64,000 nt of DNA from Lentilactobacillus otakiensis DSM 19908 = JCM 15040 (GCF_001434145.1 NZ_AZED01000003.1:62001-126000), one strand, 5' to 3'; shown: positions 19,905 through 29,689, numbered from the stretch's first letter. A program made the numbers and translations. The notes: generated by a model not told the origin, from the letters alone.

Positions 19905-20984
19905 TTGGCTAACAAGCAAGCAAACATAACAGTTTTACAAGGTGATTATATTGGTCCTGAAATTATGAAAGCGGGTCTAGCGGTTCTTAAAGCAGTTAGT
20001 AGTGAAGGATTCAATTATCAATTGAATTTTGCCCCATTTGGTGGTGAAGCAATTGATCAGTTTGGCGCACCGCTACCTGATTCAACTTTAGATGCCGCTA
20101 GCTCAGCGGATGCAATTTTACTTGCTGCAGTTGGTGGGCCCAAGTGGGATGATAACCCTGAACGTCCCGAGAATGGCTTATTACAATTACGGAAGAAATT
20201 AAATCTGTTTGCAAACATTAGACCAACGGAAATAACGGCTGATGCGATGAAATATTCCCCCTTAAAAATTTATCAGCCTGTTGATTTTGTTATTGTCCGG
20301 GAATTAACCAGTGGAATTTATTTTGGAAAGCCCCGAGAACTGGCTAATGATGGTGCTTTTGATACGATGCGATACACCCGTTCAGAAATTGAAAGGGTCG
20401 CAAAGATTGCGTTTGACATGGCAGTACAAAGACGACAGCATGTCACATTAGTGGATAAGTCAAATGTATTAGCAACAAGTAAGCTTTGGGAAAAGGTCTT
20501 TCATGAAGTTGCCAGAGGATATCCTAATGTTGAGGTTGACCGTTTATATGTCGATGCAGCTGCAATGAAACTGATTAGTGTTCCCAATCAATTTGACGTG
20601 ATTCTTACAGAAAATTTGTTCGGCGATATTTTAAGTGATGAGGCAGCTGAGATAACGGGGTCTCTTGGAACAATCCCCTCCATGAGCAAAGGTGCTGGAG
20701 GACCGGTTCTATACGAGCCAATTCATGGCTCCGCACCTGACATTGCAGGGAAGGGGATTGCTGACCCATTATCTATGATTAGGTGTGTTGCAATGATGTT
20801 AAAGTACTCCTTTAACCGATCCGACTTATCACAACAAATACTAGATTCTGTTGATGCTGTTGCAAGTCAAGGGATCAATACACCAGATCGAGGAGGTGAT
20901 TCTAGTACGCAACAAGTAACAAATAAGATTATTGACCGGCTTCAGAAAAATACGAAATATTCTAGATATATCAAAAATAAATAA
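19905..20984 (+). CDS. leuB: 3-isopropylmalate dehydrogenase-like enzyme
   Basis: A 359-residue decarboxylating dehydrogenase closest to LeuB, which oxidises 3-isopropylmalate to 2-ketoisocaproate in leucine synthesis. Signatures are LLAAVGGPKWD, QLRKKLNLFANIRP, LTSGIYFGKPRE, DKSNVLATSKLWE, LTENLFGDILSDEAA and EPIHGSAPDIAGKG, covering substrate, Mg2+ and NAD binding. TTG 19905 follows GAGGAGG. It is controlled by a T-box and followed after 14 bp by an MFS carrier, with no leuA, leuC or leuD in the window. A related 2-hydroxyacid (malate/tartrate type) substrate remains possible. Confidence 0.82.
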   Translation: MANKQANITVLQGDYIGPEIMKAGLAVLKAVSSEGFNYQLNFAPFGGEAIDQFGAPLPDSTLDAASSADAILLAAVGGPKWDDNPERPENGLLQLRKKLNLFANIRPTEITADAMKYSPLKIYQPVDFVIVRELTSGIYFGKPRELANDGAFDTMRYTRSEIERVAKIAFDMAVQRRQHVTLVDKSNVLATSKLWEKVFHEVARGYPNVEVDRLYVDAAAMKLISVPNQFDVILTENLFGDILSDEAAEITGSLGTIPSMSKGAGGPVLYEPIHGSAPDIAGKGIADPLSMIRCVAMMLKYSFNRSDLSQQILDSVDAVASQGINTPDRGGDSSTQQVTNKIIDRLQKNTKYSRYIKNK

Positions 20985-20998
20985 GGATGGTATTGCTT

Positions 20999-22288
20999 AT
21001 GGAACAACAAATGGAAGTTCAAGAACGAATTGATAAAACAAAGGAATCACCACTGTTTTACAAAATATTTGCGCTTGTAGCCGGAGGCATGTTTCTAGAT
21101 GCCTGTGATGTTTTCCTTGCCAGTGCAGTAGCAACAACAATTTTAAAGAGTCAATGGGCTACTTTGTCACAAGAATCATATTTTCTTTCTAGCGGCTTTT
21201 TAGGGTTATTTATTGGATCAATTCTTGCTGGGTTTATTGGGGACTTTAAGGGACGAAAGGTAGCCTACCAATTTAACTTGCTATTATTCAGTGTATTTAC
21301 ATTTTTAGCAGCATTTGCTCCTAATATGGCTTTTTTGATCATTTGTAGGTTGGTTGCTGCAATCGGATTGGGATCTGAAATTGTCACTGGCTATGCAATG
21401 ATCAACGAATTTGCACCAGTTCAAACTCGTGGCAGATGGTGTGCAATTACCGCATTGGTTGCAAATGCAGGTGCACCAGTAACCTTAGTCACGGCGTCAA
21501 TTATCATTCCTCGTTTTGGCTGGCGTGTTCTATTCATTGGTGTTGGAATTGTCGCCGGTGTTCTATGGTATCTCAGAAGAGATATTCCAGAATCTCCCCG
21601 TTGGTTAATTGCACATGGACGAATGCAGGAAGCGAACAAAACCATTGAAAAGCTTGAAGTTAATGGTGTTCGAGAAGATACAGATTCTTTTGCGCCGAAA
21701 CAAGTGATCCATCGTCATTCATTTGGAGTCAGCCTGTTTGTCGCAGTAGTAGCTGTTTCAGCAGTGATTGTTTGTCAGTTTACTTTTACTTCATGGGTTC
21801 CTACACTATTGAGTCAACGTGGTTTGAATATTTCAAACTCCCTTTGGACAACGGCATTTATTGAAATTGGTGCTCCGGTGGGATGTGGTGTTGGTGCCAT
21901 ACTTGTCGATCGAATTGGACGCAAAAAAACAATTATTCCAGCATTTTTTATGACCGCTGTATTTGGTTTCCTATATGCTCAACAAAGTACTATGACTGGT
22001 GTTATCACGGTTGGATTTATGCTTGAAGTTTGTTTCTATATTTTGATGGCGGCTGTGGTCGCAGTGTATACTTCAGAACTTTTTGAAACAAAGGTTAGGG
22101 TTCGAGGCGCTGGGATTGCTAACGGAGTTGCAAAACTATTTACGGTTGCGATGCCAATTGTCGTGGCTTGGATGTTAAAAGTCTCATCTCCTAGTGTCAT
22201 ATTCATCACAATTTCTGGAATTGCATTGTTTGCTGGGATTGTTGTTTGGGTATTTGGCGATGAAACCAATCAGAAGAATATAGGCTAA
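20999..22288 (+). CDS. MFS transporter, metabolite:H+ symporter type
   Basis: A 429-residue, 12-helix major facilitator of the sugar/aromatic-acid symporter group. The cytoplasmic loop motifs GFIGDFKGRKVAY (after helix 2) and VDRIGRKKT (after helix 8), and RRDIPESPRWLIAHGR before the central loop, are the family hallmarks. Start ATG 20999 is preferred over the in-frame ATG 20987, which overlaps the AAGGA site. It follows the leuB-like gene closely and should share its T-box control, so the substrate may be a branched-chain amino acid precursor or a related organic acid; that is inference only. Confidence 0.8.
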   Translation: MEQQMEVQERIDKTKESPLFYKIFALVAGGMFLDACDVFLASAVATTILKSQWATLSQESYFLSSGFLGLFIGSILAGFIGDFKGRKVAYQFNLLLFSVFTFLAAFAPNMAFLIICRLVAAIGLGSEIVTGYAMINEFAPVQTRGRWCAITALVANAGAPVTLVTASIIIPRFGWRVLFIGVGIVAGVLWYLRRDIPESPRWLIAHGRMQEANKTIEKLEVNGVREDTDSFAPKQVIHRHSFGVSLFVAVVAVSAVIVCQFTFTSWVPTLLSQRGLNISNSLWTTAFIEIGAPVGCGVGAILVDRIGRKKTIIPAFFMTAVFGFLYAQQSTMTGVITVGFMLEVCFYILMAAVVAVYTSELFETKVRVRGAGIANGVAKLFTVAMPIVVAWMLKVSSPSVIFITISGIALFAGIVVWVFGDETNQKNIG

Positions 22289-22563
22289 TATTCTCATTGT
22301 GGCCAAGCTAAATTAACGTCAGAAATAAAATAATTTCCTGCTGTAGGATAGATCGTTAGAATCAAATTTAAAGTGTAAGGCATTATCTCCGGGTGTAATT
22401 GGGGATGGTGTCTGCTTTTTTTGCTCAAATCTCCTGCTTGGTTGGATCAAATTTCTAAGGATTACAGTTTGTTGTCGTCTAAAGTTTGATTGTTAGATAT
22501 AATGAACGAACAGAGTATGTATCTGCTGCTAAATTCCATAAACATGAAACTTAGGAGGAAAAT

Positions 22564-23463
22564 ATGAACTTTTTTGATTTGCTCAATAAATTCAAGCATG
22601 GGGACAGTGCTACTAAAAACAAATTTCCAGAGAGGCAAGACCATAACATATCACCGGTTTCAGCTGTCTCAATGCAAAAACGATTGGAAAGGTTATACAA
22701 AAACAAAGGTTATAAAGCAATTCCCAAAGTTCCCAGCGAAAAAGAAGCTGAAAGAATTTTAACTACATATCGAAATTTTCCTGCTTCCATAGTGCCAAAA
22801 GAGTATATGGATCCAATAAATTTTAATGGTCAATCTTTGCTTCGGGGTGAGATATTGGTGCTGTGGTGGACAACCAGTAGGAAGAATATTTCAAATCCTC
22901 CTCAATATTTCCTATATCAATATGGTGTAAATTATTATGAATCCATTTCCAAGTTACACTCATTAAACTTGATAACTTCGGATAATAAACTCACAGAACT
23001 AGGCAAAGGTTTAATAGATAAATCCGCAAAGATTATTTGGCAACACAAAGCTGAAAAGGCAATCGAGGCGGATGGTACAGTGAAGTACTCATCAAGTCAT
23101 GGGGTTAGCGGTAAGCTCCTAGTTGTTCCCAAAGCGAAATATCCAAAAAGTTCACGCAAAGATTATCTAGATAACTACTTCTATAAATCTAATCAACGGA
23201 TTCAGTACCTTTGGAATGCCAAGCAGTATGAATTGTGCAAAAAAGAGGCGATGGAACAAATTTCTCAAGGAAATAAGTATCCCATAATCTACAATATTTT
23301 AGCAATGATGTATAGAGAGCAAAAAAGGTACCAAGATGAAATCGATATTATGAAAAAAGGTATCGATGCTCAAATCAGTATTCATAACCCAGGTGTGGCA
23401 ATTCGAGATTTTAGGAAACGGATTGAGAGAGCTGAAGAACTCAAAAGTAAAAAGGTTAGATAA
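22564..23463 (+). CDS. Hypothetical protein with TPR-like C-terminus
   Basis: A 299-residue protein I do not recognise by name. The middle (about 95-170) reads like a winged-helix or SAP-like domain (SLLRGEILVLWWTT, KLHSLNLITSDNKLTELGKGLI). The C-terminal part (about 215-285) has TPR-like helices (YELCKKEAMEQISQG, YNILAMMYREQKRYQDEIDI). No signal peptide or membrane segment. The ATG follows AGGAGG at optimal spacing. It stands alone with its own intergenic regions; function unknown. Confidence 0.75.
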   Translation: MNFFDLLNKFKHGDSATKNKFPERQDHNISPVSAVSMQKRLERLYKNKGYKAIPKVPSEKEAERILTTYRNFPASIVPKEYMDPINFNGQSLLRGEILVLWWTTSRKNISNPPQYFLYQYGVNYYESISKLHSLNLITSDNKLTELGKGLIDKSAKIIWQHKAEKAIEADGTVKYSSSHGVSGKLLVVPKAKYPKSSRKDYLDNYFYKSNQRIQYLWNAKQYELCKKEAMEQISQGNKYPIIYNILAMMYREQKRYQDEIDIMKKGIDAQISIHNPGVAIRDFRKRIERAEELKSKKVR

Positions 23464-23647
23464 TTTTCCTGGATCGACTTGGAAGTGTCAGCTTTTTTGG
23501 AATATTTGAAGATAGTGACGATTTCGATGAAAAATAACTACTGATCTCGTGAACATCAGCATCCAAACACACATGACATGCCTCCATCAAAGGATTATAA
23601 TTATTAAGTTATACTAATAATGATTATCTTCTGAGGAGATGTTGTTC

Positions 23648-25102
23648 GTGGGACCAAACACTTCAAATGGTGAGGATGGGTTGCAGTTTTGCCCCAACTG
23701 TGGTCAACGGGTTACTGACAATGATGACTTCTGTCCTAACTGTGGATACAATTTACAGAAGTATCGTCAAGAGAATGAAACGCCAGTGCCAAATCAACCG
23801 GTACATGCCACAAATCCACAAAAGCCAGCAAGCCAGACGAAAAAGAAAGTTAGAACCAAACAGCAAAAACGCCACAGACGCAGAACACTTTTGGCCGTTT
23901 TTGTGGTTATCTTGGCTATTGGCGGCATTACATATGGTGAGTACTATTATTCCAAAGCTAGCACGTTAAAGCGAGCGGTTGCAGCGGTGAAAAACAATCA
24001 AAGTGACTTACATGATTATTTTTACACCAGCGATCCGAACCTTAAGCTGACAAATGGCAATCTCCAGCCACTCACAAAATATTTCAATCAGAATCCTGAC
24101 AAACTCCTATCGTTTAAGACCCAACTAACTGGATTGGGAACCTTTGACAATCGGCATCTTAGTTATCAAAAGAATGGCCAGAAGTTCCTTATTTTTCCTA
24201 ATTGGAAGATTAAAGTGAAGCCTGTGTACGTTACTTTAACCGTCAACAAGAAAAATGCCCAGATTAAAGAGAATACCACAAAAATTGCGGTTTCCAACAC
24301 GCCTCATTATTCAAAGAAAATTGGGCCGTTGGTACCAGGCAGCTACCAGCTTGCCAGTTCAGCCAATCTTGATGGTCATAAGCTGACCAATAGCAATACC
24401 TATCATTTAAACAGCAATCAAATCATCCCATTAACTCTCAAGACAGTTTCGTTTGATGTCAGTGGCCCAGCAGGTACCCACGTTGAAATTAACTCAAAGG
24501 ATCAAGGTAAAATTGGAGATAGTGGTGTGATGGCCTTCAAGGATTTCCCCTGGACTCAGGAGATGAAAGTTCAAGGGATCTACCAGAATGGCAAGAAATC
24601 GATTTCTTCAGAACCACGGGTTATCAGCAGCTCAAATGGTAATCATGACATCTCTTTAGTGTTTAAGGGTTTGGTCAGTGATGATGACGCCGACACGTTA
24701 TTTGATAATTTGTCCGAAGCTATGACCAGTTACAGCGACAGCGGGGACCTTGATGATGCAACCGATGATGATGGGGATAACATGTCTTCTTTCTTCGTCG
24801 ATGGAGATTCCAGTCCGTATTTTGGTCAATTTAGGCACATGGGCAAGAGCTACTATGAAAATGATGACTTGGATGGGATTAAAGTGTCCGCAACTGTTGA
24901 TTCAATCAAGCTTGATTCGGAAAATAGTAGTGACGTAACATACGACATGAAGTATGAATTTGACACCGGCGGTCACTACCACATTCAGGTATTTCGATAT
25001 ACAGCTAATGTCGTTAAGAATGACGATAATGATAATCCTGTTGAAATTCAATCGATTTCCAACCAGTATCAGAAGATTAGTGATTACGACAAAGCTTATT
25101 GA
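23648..25102 (+). CDS. Zinc-ribbon membrane protein, TcaA/YvbJ-like
   Basis: The N-terminus has a double CxxC zinc ribbon (FCPNCGQRV and FCPNCGYNL), then a Lys/Arg-rich stretch, one membrane helix (TLLAVFVVILAIGGITYG, about 80-97) and a large extracellular region with several Ig-like segments ending in an acidic, Asp-rich part (about 345-400). This layout matches TcaA/YvbJ proteins, linked in staphylococci to cell-wall stress and glycopeptide response. GTG 23648 lies 9 bp after GAGGAG (23633-23638); the ATG at 23639 abuts that site. About 484 residues. Monocistronic; role here unknown. Confidence 0.7.
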   Translation: MGPNTSNGEDGLQFCPNCGQRVTDNDDFCPNCGYNLQKYRQENETPVPNQPVHATNPQKPASQTKKKVRTKQQKRHRRRTLLAVFVVILAIGGITYGEYYYSKASTLKRAVAAVKNNQSDLHDYFYTSDPNLKLTNGNLQPLTKYFNQNPDKLLSFKTQLTGLGTFDNRHLSYQKNGQKFLIFPNWKIKVKPVYVTLTVNKKNAQIKENTTKIAVSNTPHYSKKIGPLVPGSYQLASSANLDGHKLTNSNTYHLNSNQIIPLTLKTVSFDVSGPAGTHVEINSKDQGKIGDSGVMAFKDFPWTQEMKVQGIYQNGKKSISSEPRVISSSNGNHDISLVFKGLVSDDDADTLFDNLSEAMTSYSDSGDLDDATDDDGDNMSSFFVDGDSSPYFGQFRHMGKSYYENDDLDGIKVSATVDSIKLDSENSSDVTYDMKYEFDTGGHYHIQVFRYTANVVKNDDNDNPVEIQSISNQYQKISDYDKAY

Positions 25103-25105
25103 GGA

Positions 25106-25144
25106 AAGCTGCATTGATTAGCAAATTTAATCAATGCGGCTTTT
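25106..25144 (+). terminator. Terminator of the TcaA-like gene
   Basis: AAGCTGCATTGATTA pairs with TTAATCAATGCGGCTT (with G-U pairing), followed by TTTT, starting directly after the stop codon. Confidence 0.8.
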
Positions 25145-25365
25145 ATGCTGCAACGATATTGTTGGTTGTAGATTTTATGTATTACTGATAATCGTTTTTT
25201 CCTAGCTTATGGACTAACATCTTCCATCCCATTTTGCGAAAATACAATCTAGCAAGAGTTATAAAACCTGCTTAACATTACATAACAATAGGGATATAGT
25301 TATAAGGTGAGTGTTTTGTTATACCTACATTAACTAACAAATTATTAGTAAGGGGAGTATTATTC

Positions 25366-26307
25366 ATGAAGATTGCGAAGTTATTGGCTATTGCCGCTGT
25401 TTCACTTGTAACGGGTGTGGCAGTTACGAATGCACCTGGGGTTGTACATACGAGTTATGCTGCTGTTAAGAGGATTCATGGATATAAGATTATGAAGCCC
25501 AAACTTTATTTTAAGTATTCTACGGTTAATCAGGATGCAAATTTTGATCCTTATAAGGGAGTTACCTACACCTCATCTAGACGTGATAAGGTTTATGGTA
25601 CTGTGAAAAATTATGTTGATACCAGCAAACCCGGTAAGTATTTTGTGGTTTACCATATTAAAGACAAAGCTGGCTACAATTTCAAAGTTAAGCATGTGAT
25701 AACCGTTCGTCCAGTCAACTTGACGGACATATATAATCCAAATCATAATTCAGATGATACCTACGATGTTTCAAACATTGGGGATAAGATCAACTTAAGA
25801 CCTCGATATAATGTGAACACAACGGCATCAGAAACTACTTGGGAAAGCTCAAATCCATCTGTAGCAGACGTTTCATCGGATGGGGTTGTGACTGCTAAAT
25901 CAGATGGAATCGCTGTGGTTTCCGCAACCTTACACGATAAGACGATTAATACGCCGGTATTGGTTACAGAAAGTCCTCAATTGAAACTAACAAATTCAGA
26001 TGACCTTCTGACGATTGCATATGACAATTCCTATCTGGCATACAAGACTAAAAACGATTTGAAACAATACCCATATGGTGTCTGGGTAACTGACGGCGTG
26101 AAGTTTGGCTACACTGACGGAATTGATGATGAGTCGACAAATCCAAACCACCGAGATGAAATCTCTTCAGAAAATGGTGGTATTTTCACACCACCTTTTG
26201 GCGGGGACTTTTATCATGATGGTGACACAATGGTCTTGATAACCAAAGATGAATTTGGCCAATCACACCAATATGTTGGCCAGTATAAAGAAATGGAAAA
26301 TAACTAG
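25366..26307 (+). CDS. Secreted protein with bacterial Ig-like domains
   Basis: A 313-residue secreted protein. A signal peptide covers the first 30 or so residues (hydrophobic LLAIAAVSLVTGVAVTNA). Residues 45-125 look like a DUF5011-type Ig-like domain (NFDPYKGVTYTS, GKYFVVYHIKDKAGYNFKV). Residues 140-210 are a BIG_2-type domain (WESSNPSVADVSSDGVVTAK). The rest is unclassified and ends in an acidic tail. No LPxTG or lipobox anchor is visible. A terminator lies behind it. Confidence 0.75.
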   Translation: MKIAKLLAIAAVSLVTGVAVTNAPGVVHTSYAAVKRIHGYKIMKPKLYFKYSTVNQDANFDPYKGVTYTSSRRDKVYGTVKNYVDTSKPGKYFVVYHIKDKAGYNFKVKHVITVRPVNLTDIYNPNHNSDDTYDVSNIGDKINLRPRYNVNTTASETTWESSNPSVADVSSDGVVTAKSDGIAVVSATLHDKTINTPVLVTESPQLKLTNSDDLLTIAYDNSYLAYKTKNDLKQYPYGVWVTDGVKFGYTDGIDDESTNPNHRDEISSENGGIFTPPFGGDFYHDGDTMVLITKDEFGQSHQYVGQYKEMENN

Positions 26308-26321
26308 AATAATTGATAAAC

Positions 26322-26370
26322 AATAATCCTCATGAATTACCTGTTCCTAGGTTAATTCATGAGGATTATT
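26322..26370 (+). terminator. Terminator after the Ig-like secreted protein gene
   Basis: AATAATCCTCATGAATTA pairs with TAATTCATGAGGATTATT (18 bp, perfect) around a loop of 13 nt. Confidence 0.85.
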
Positions 26371-26550
26371 TACGTCTTTGACATAGATGTCCATTTCAAA
26401 AAATCATCGGATAAATATAACGATAATAATAATTCTGAGCGACATGGTGCCATTCTCTTTGCGACTAATGTTACAATTCTGGTGAAGCATTAGGAATAAT
26501 TAGTTCAATCAATGAATAGAATTACTAAATTAATGGGGATGACATCAATC

Positions 26551-27909
26551 ATGAATACAAAGAATAAATTAAAGACAACATTATTAATTGCCGCTGGAGC
26601 GCTTCTCCTCGGCGTCACAGCGACTCAACCAACAACCACCAACGCAGCGACAACACCAACCACAACCAGTACAAAAACCGCCACCACCAAACACTACGAT
26701 GCCCAAATCACGACACCAAAGTCCCTGGCCAGCGGCTACCAAATTTACTCCAACGTTCCTGGCGCCAAGAACACCACTGGCACAGCAACCACCACGACCG
26801 ACAGCAGCAAATACAACAACCAATATGTCCGCGTGATGGCAACTCAGAAGTCTGGATCGACTACATATGCGCTGGTCCGCTATAACGGCAAGACGCTGGG
26901 CTGGATGAACGTTAACGGCCTGACACAGGTTTCCTTCAAGGCCGTCGCCCAAGCCACCATGCAGAAGTATAACGCCATTGGCAGCGTCCTGGTGTCACAC
27001 AACAAGAGTCTCACGCCGACCGTCGTCAACAACGGCTACGCCAACATGCTTCACAGTAGCAACAATACCAGCGATGGCACGGTGTTGTATCCATTGGCTT
27101 CCTTGCAGAACACGATGACTGGCGCGCTGATTCAAAAGTTGTTCAACGCCAAACAACTCACACCGACAACTAAACTCAGCAAATTTTACCCACAAATCGC
27201 CCACAGCAAGACCATCACGATCCAGCAGCTGCTGACCATGACTTCGGGGATTACTGGCACGATCAAAGCGCCTGACGATCAGCTGACTGAACCACAGGCG
27301 TACACCAATGCCATCAAGACGCTGAATTCCACCGGCAAGACCAATTTCAAATACAGCGACATCAACTATGTCCTTTTGGCCGGCATCATCGCCAAAGTCA
27401 CCGGCAAGACGTACACCCAAACACTCCAGTCTAAGATTCTCAACAAGTTGGGCATGAAGAATACCTTTATCGTCAACGACACCCAGCCGGACCTGACTGC
27501 GATCAAGGCGGTCAGCTATAATTCAACTAATGGAACGGATTATCAGAACTCACAGTCGGTTTCATACCCGGCCTTGTCCGCACTTCCGGGTGCCGGCAAC
27601 GTGTTGACCACGCCAACCGACTATTACAAATTTATCCTTGGGATGCAGAACAGCAAGCTTTTGTCGGCAAAGAGTTATCAAAGCCTCACCAGTTACAGCA
27701 CCAAATACTCTGGTGGGATGTATGTGAACCAGAAGGGTGTTAAATTCAACAACGGCACCTATACCGATACTGGGTTCAACACCAGCTACTATGCCTCAGA
27801 CGGTAACCAGCATGTCGCTGTGACCTTCTTGAATCAGTCACCACTCAAGAATAATATGACCGGTGCGCAATTTGCCCAGAAGATGAATACGATTGCGACT
27901 TATTACTAA
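26551..27909 (+). CDS. GW-domain serine hydrolase paralogue with degenerate SxxK
   Basis: A secreted beta-lactamase-fold protein of 452 residues: signal peptide to about residue 33, a Thr-rich linker, a GW/SH3-like domain (about 50-115, SSKYNNQYVRVMATQ ... GKTLGWMNVNGL) and a serine hydrolase domain. In the active-site motif PLASLQNTM the catalytic lysine of SxxK is replaced by Asn (AAC, 27109-27111), while its paralogue at 33924 keeps SLQK. The YSDINY motif is retained. GW domains bind lipoteichoic acid, fitting the dlt genes next door. The start (ATG 26551) is the best of several in-frame ATGs, after GGGGAT. Probably non-catalytic or altered. Confidence 0.78.
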   Translation: MNTKNKLKTTLLIAAGALLLGVTATQPTTTNAATTPTTTSTKTATTKHYDAQITTPKSLASGYQIYSNVPGAKNTTGTATTTTDSSKYNNQYVRVMATQKSGSTTYALVRYNGKTLGWMNVNGLTQVSFKAVAQATMQKYNAIGSVLVSHNKSLTPTVVNNGYANMLHSSNNTSDGTVLYPLASLQNTMTGALIQKLFNAKQLTPTTKLSKFYPQIAHSKTITIQQLLTMTSGITGTIKAPDDQLTEPQAYTNAIKTLNSTGKTNFKYSDINYVLLAGIIAKVTGKTYTQTLQSKILNKLGMKNTFIVNDTQPDLTAIKAVSYNSTNGTDYQNSQSVSYPALSALPGAGNVLTTPTDYYKFILGMQNSKLLSAKSYQSLTSYSTKYSGGMYVNQKGVKFNNGTYTDTGFNTSYYASDGNQHVAVTFLNQSPLKNNMTGAQFAQKMNTIATYY

Positions 27910-27933
27910 TTTTAATAACTAAATAGTATTGCC

Positions 27934-27992
27934 AAAGCCCTTGATATCAGCGATTTCAACATTTGTGATTGCTTGATATCAAGGGCTTTTTA
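27934..27992 (+). terminator. Terminator upstream of the dlt operon
   Basis: AAAGCCCTTGATATCA pairs with TGATATCAAGGGCTTT, followed by TT. It isolates the GW hydrolase gene from the dlt operon. Confidence 0.85.
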
Positions 27993-28144
27993 TGTTCTGA
28001 TTTTTACTCACAGACGCACTCTAACGATAACCCGAAAATTAACGTTTAACCTTCACACCTATTCCGAATCATTCACTGAAAATTAAAGAAAATGCCAAGA
28101 AACTAAAACTTAAATAAAGGGCTTTCAAAGTGGAGACAAAATAA

Positions 28145-28172
28145 TTGCCAATTATGAGTTTCTGTTCATAAT
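28145..28172 (+). promoter_or_regulatory. Likely promoter of the dlt operon
   Basis: TTGCCA (28145-28150) and CATAAT (28167-28172) are spaced 16 bp apart, about 80 bp upstream of the dltE start. Confidence 0.5.
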
Positions 28173-28249
28173 AGACGTAATCAATATTACTGAAATGTTA
28201 CAGGACGTTTACAGCGGCATTTCGAATTTACAAAGAGGGGGCGGCGTGT

Positions 28250-29437
28250 ATGAGACGGGGGCGCACTTACTTTTACATAATAGCGGTGTTGCTGGCCGTG
28301 ATTGGCACTGTTGGCGGGGCCATGTACTGGCATCAAGAAGTTTTGCGGACGCAGCAGATTCACAAGCAGGCAGAGGCGCGCAAACAGGCGCAGGCACTCA
28401 GCTCGGAAGAAAGTCGGCGCCAGGCAAAGGTCAATCGGACGGCGCCCAAGCAGCTCAGCACCAAGTCGTCGAAGCAGACTACCAAGGTTACCAATTACCT
28501 GAAACGAAATCATTTTGTCGGCTCGGCATTGATCGTCAAGAATAATCGGATCATTTACCGGAAGGGCTTTGGCTATGCCAACTACGCGGCCCGCAAACGC
28601 AACACGGCCAAGTCAGAATACCAGATTCTCTCAATTCAAAAGTCGCTCACGGCGGTGATGGCGATGAAGTTGATCACGCAGGGCAAGTTGTCGTTGAATA
28701 CGAAGTTATCCAAGTACTATCCCAAGGTCAAGAACTCACAGAACATTACCGTCCGCAACCTCGTTGACATGGATTCCGGCCTGGTGATGAACCAAGTTGG
28801 CTCCGATAAACTTTTAACTGAAAAGGACGTTGTCAAATACGCCACGGATCACGTGATTGCCAAATCGCCACAGAATCGTGATTGGTACCAGCCGGTTAAC
28901 TTTGTCCTTTTGGCGGGGATTATTGCCAAGATTACCCACACTTCTTATGGCAAATATTTTGACAAGACCTTCACGAAGCCACTGCAGCTCAAAGGGACCG
29001 GTTTCGTCCAACATTGGGGCAATCGACCGAACCGCACATTGGGCTATCACTGGCTGAAATCGACTCAAATCAAGCAGAACTACGACAAACAATACCACGA
29101 GGCGGCCGCTTCGATGCAAAACGAACTGGGAACTGGTCAAGTGTTCATGACGACCTGGGATCTCTACAAGACTGAGCAGCACATCCTGCGGGGCAACATT
29201 ATTCCCCAAGTGAGCGTCACGCTGCTGCATCAACCTGGTGGCAATGCCCCTTATGGTGGTGGCATTTATAACCAGAACAATGGCATTCGTTCCCACGGCA
29301 TCGGCTACGGCTATGAATCCTCAATTTTTATTACCAGAAATGGCCGTTCCGGTGTTGTTCTTTTGAGCAACGATTACCGACCTGCCAACGCGATTCAAGA
29401 TCTGGCATCAAAGCTATTTGACGACCTTGCCATTTAA
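28250..29437 (+). CDS. dltE: DltE-like D-alanyl-lipoteichoic acid esterase
   Basis: A 395-residue membrane-anchored serine hydrolase (signal anchor about residues 8-26). The active site has S128-I-Q-K131 (SxxK) and Y213 in DWYQPVNF. Size, residue positions and location directly upstream of dltX match DltE of Lactiplantibacillus plantarum, formerly annotated as the penicillin-binding protein PbpX2, an esterase that removes D-alanine from lipoteichoic acid. The ATG follows GAGGGGGCG. It shares the dlt promoter region and so should be co-expressed with the D-alanylation machinery. Confidence 0.85.
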   Translation: MRRGRTYFYIIAVLLAVIGTVGGAMYWHQEVLRTQQIHKQAEARKQAQALSSEESRRQAKVNRTAPKQLSTKSSKQTTKVTNYLKRNHFVGSALIVKNNRIIYRKGFGYANYAARKRNTAKSEYQILSIQKSLTAVMAMKLITQGKLSLNTKLSKYYPKVKNSQNITVRNLVDMDSGLVMNQVGSDKLLTEKDVVKYATDHVIAKSPQNRDWYQPVNFVLLAGIIAKITHTSYGKYFDKTFTKPLQLKGTGFVQHWGNRPNRTLGYHWLKSTQIKQNYDKQYHEAAASMQNELGTGQVFMTTWDLYKTEQHILRGNIIPQVSVTLLHQPGGNAPYGGGIYNQNNGIRSHGIGYGYESSIFITRNGRSGVVLLSNDYRPANAIQDLASKLFDDLAI

Positions 29438-29533
29438 TTAAAATTTAAAGTGCATTTGATTGCAACTGGCACAAATGAGTATATGATATTGTTGAAAAAT
29501 ATAGTGATATATTTCACAAAGGAGATGGTTTCC

Positions 29534-29677
29534 ATGCCATTAAAGGAATGGTTAAGTAAACCCATTGTTCAGTTCCTGCTCCACACCCTGGTCTACTTTT
29601 CGATCATGTTGATCCTATTTTATCTGTATGACTACAGTGGCATTAATCAAGCGAAATTCATCTACAACGATTTTTAA
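29534..29677 (+). CDS. dltX: DltX small membrane protein
   Basis: A 47-residue protein with one membrane helix (FLLHTLVYFSIMLILFYLY) and the conserved C-terminus YSGINQAKFIYNDF, the mark of DltX. DltX links the D-alanyl carrier to the membrane steps of teichoic acid D-alanylation. ATG 29534 is chosen because AAAGGAG (29518-29524) lies 9 bp upstream; in-frame upstream starts would give an atypical extension. dltA follows after 12 bp. Confidence 0.92.
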   Translation: MPLKEWLSKPIVQFLLHTLVYFSIMLILFYLYDYSGINQAKFIYNDF

Positions 29678-29689
29678 GGGGGGAGATTC

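Larger units (their letters stand above)
27910..28249 (+). other. Intergenic region before the dlt operon
   Basis: 340 bp. It contains the terminator of the preceding gene and a likely dlt promoter (28145-28172). Nothing else is recognised. Confidence 0.5.

Noticed and set aside
26584-27420. Long open frames in other frames across the GW hydrolase genes
   Set aside because: They arise from the GC-rich, Thr-rich coding sequence of the true gene and have no start signals.
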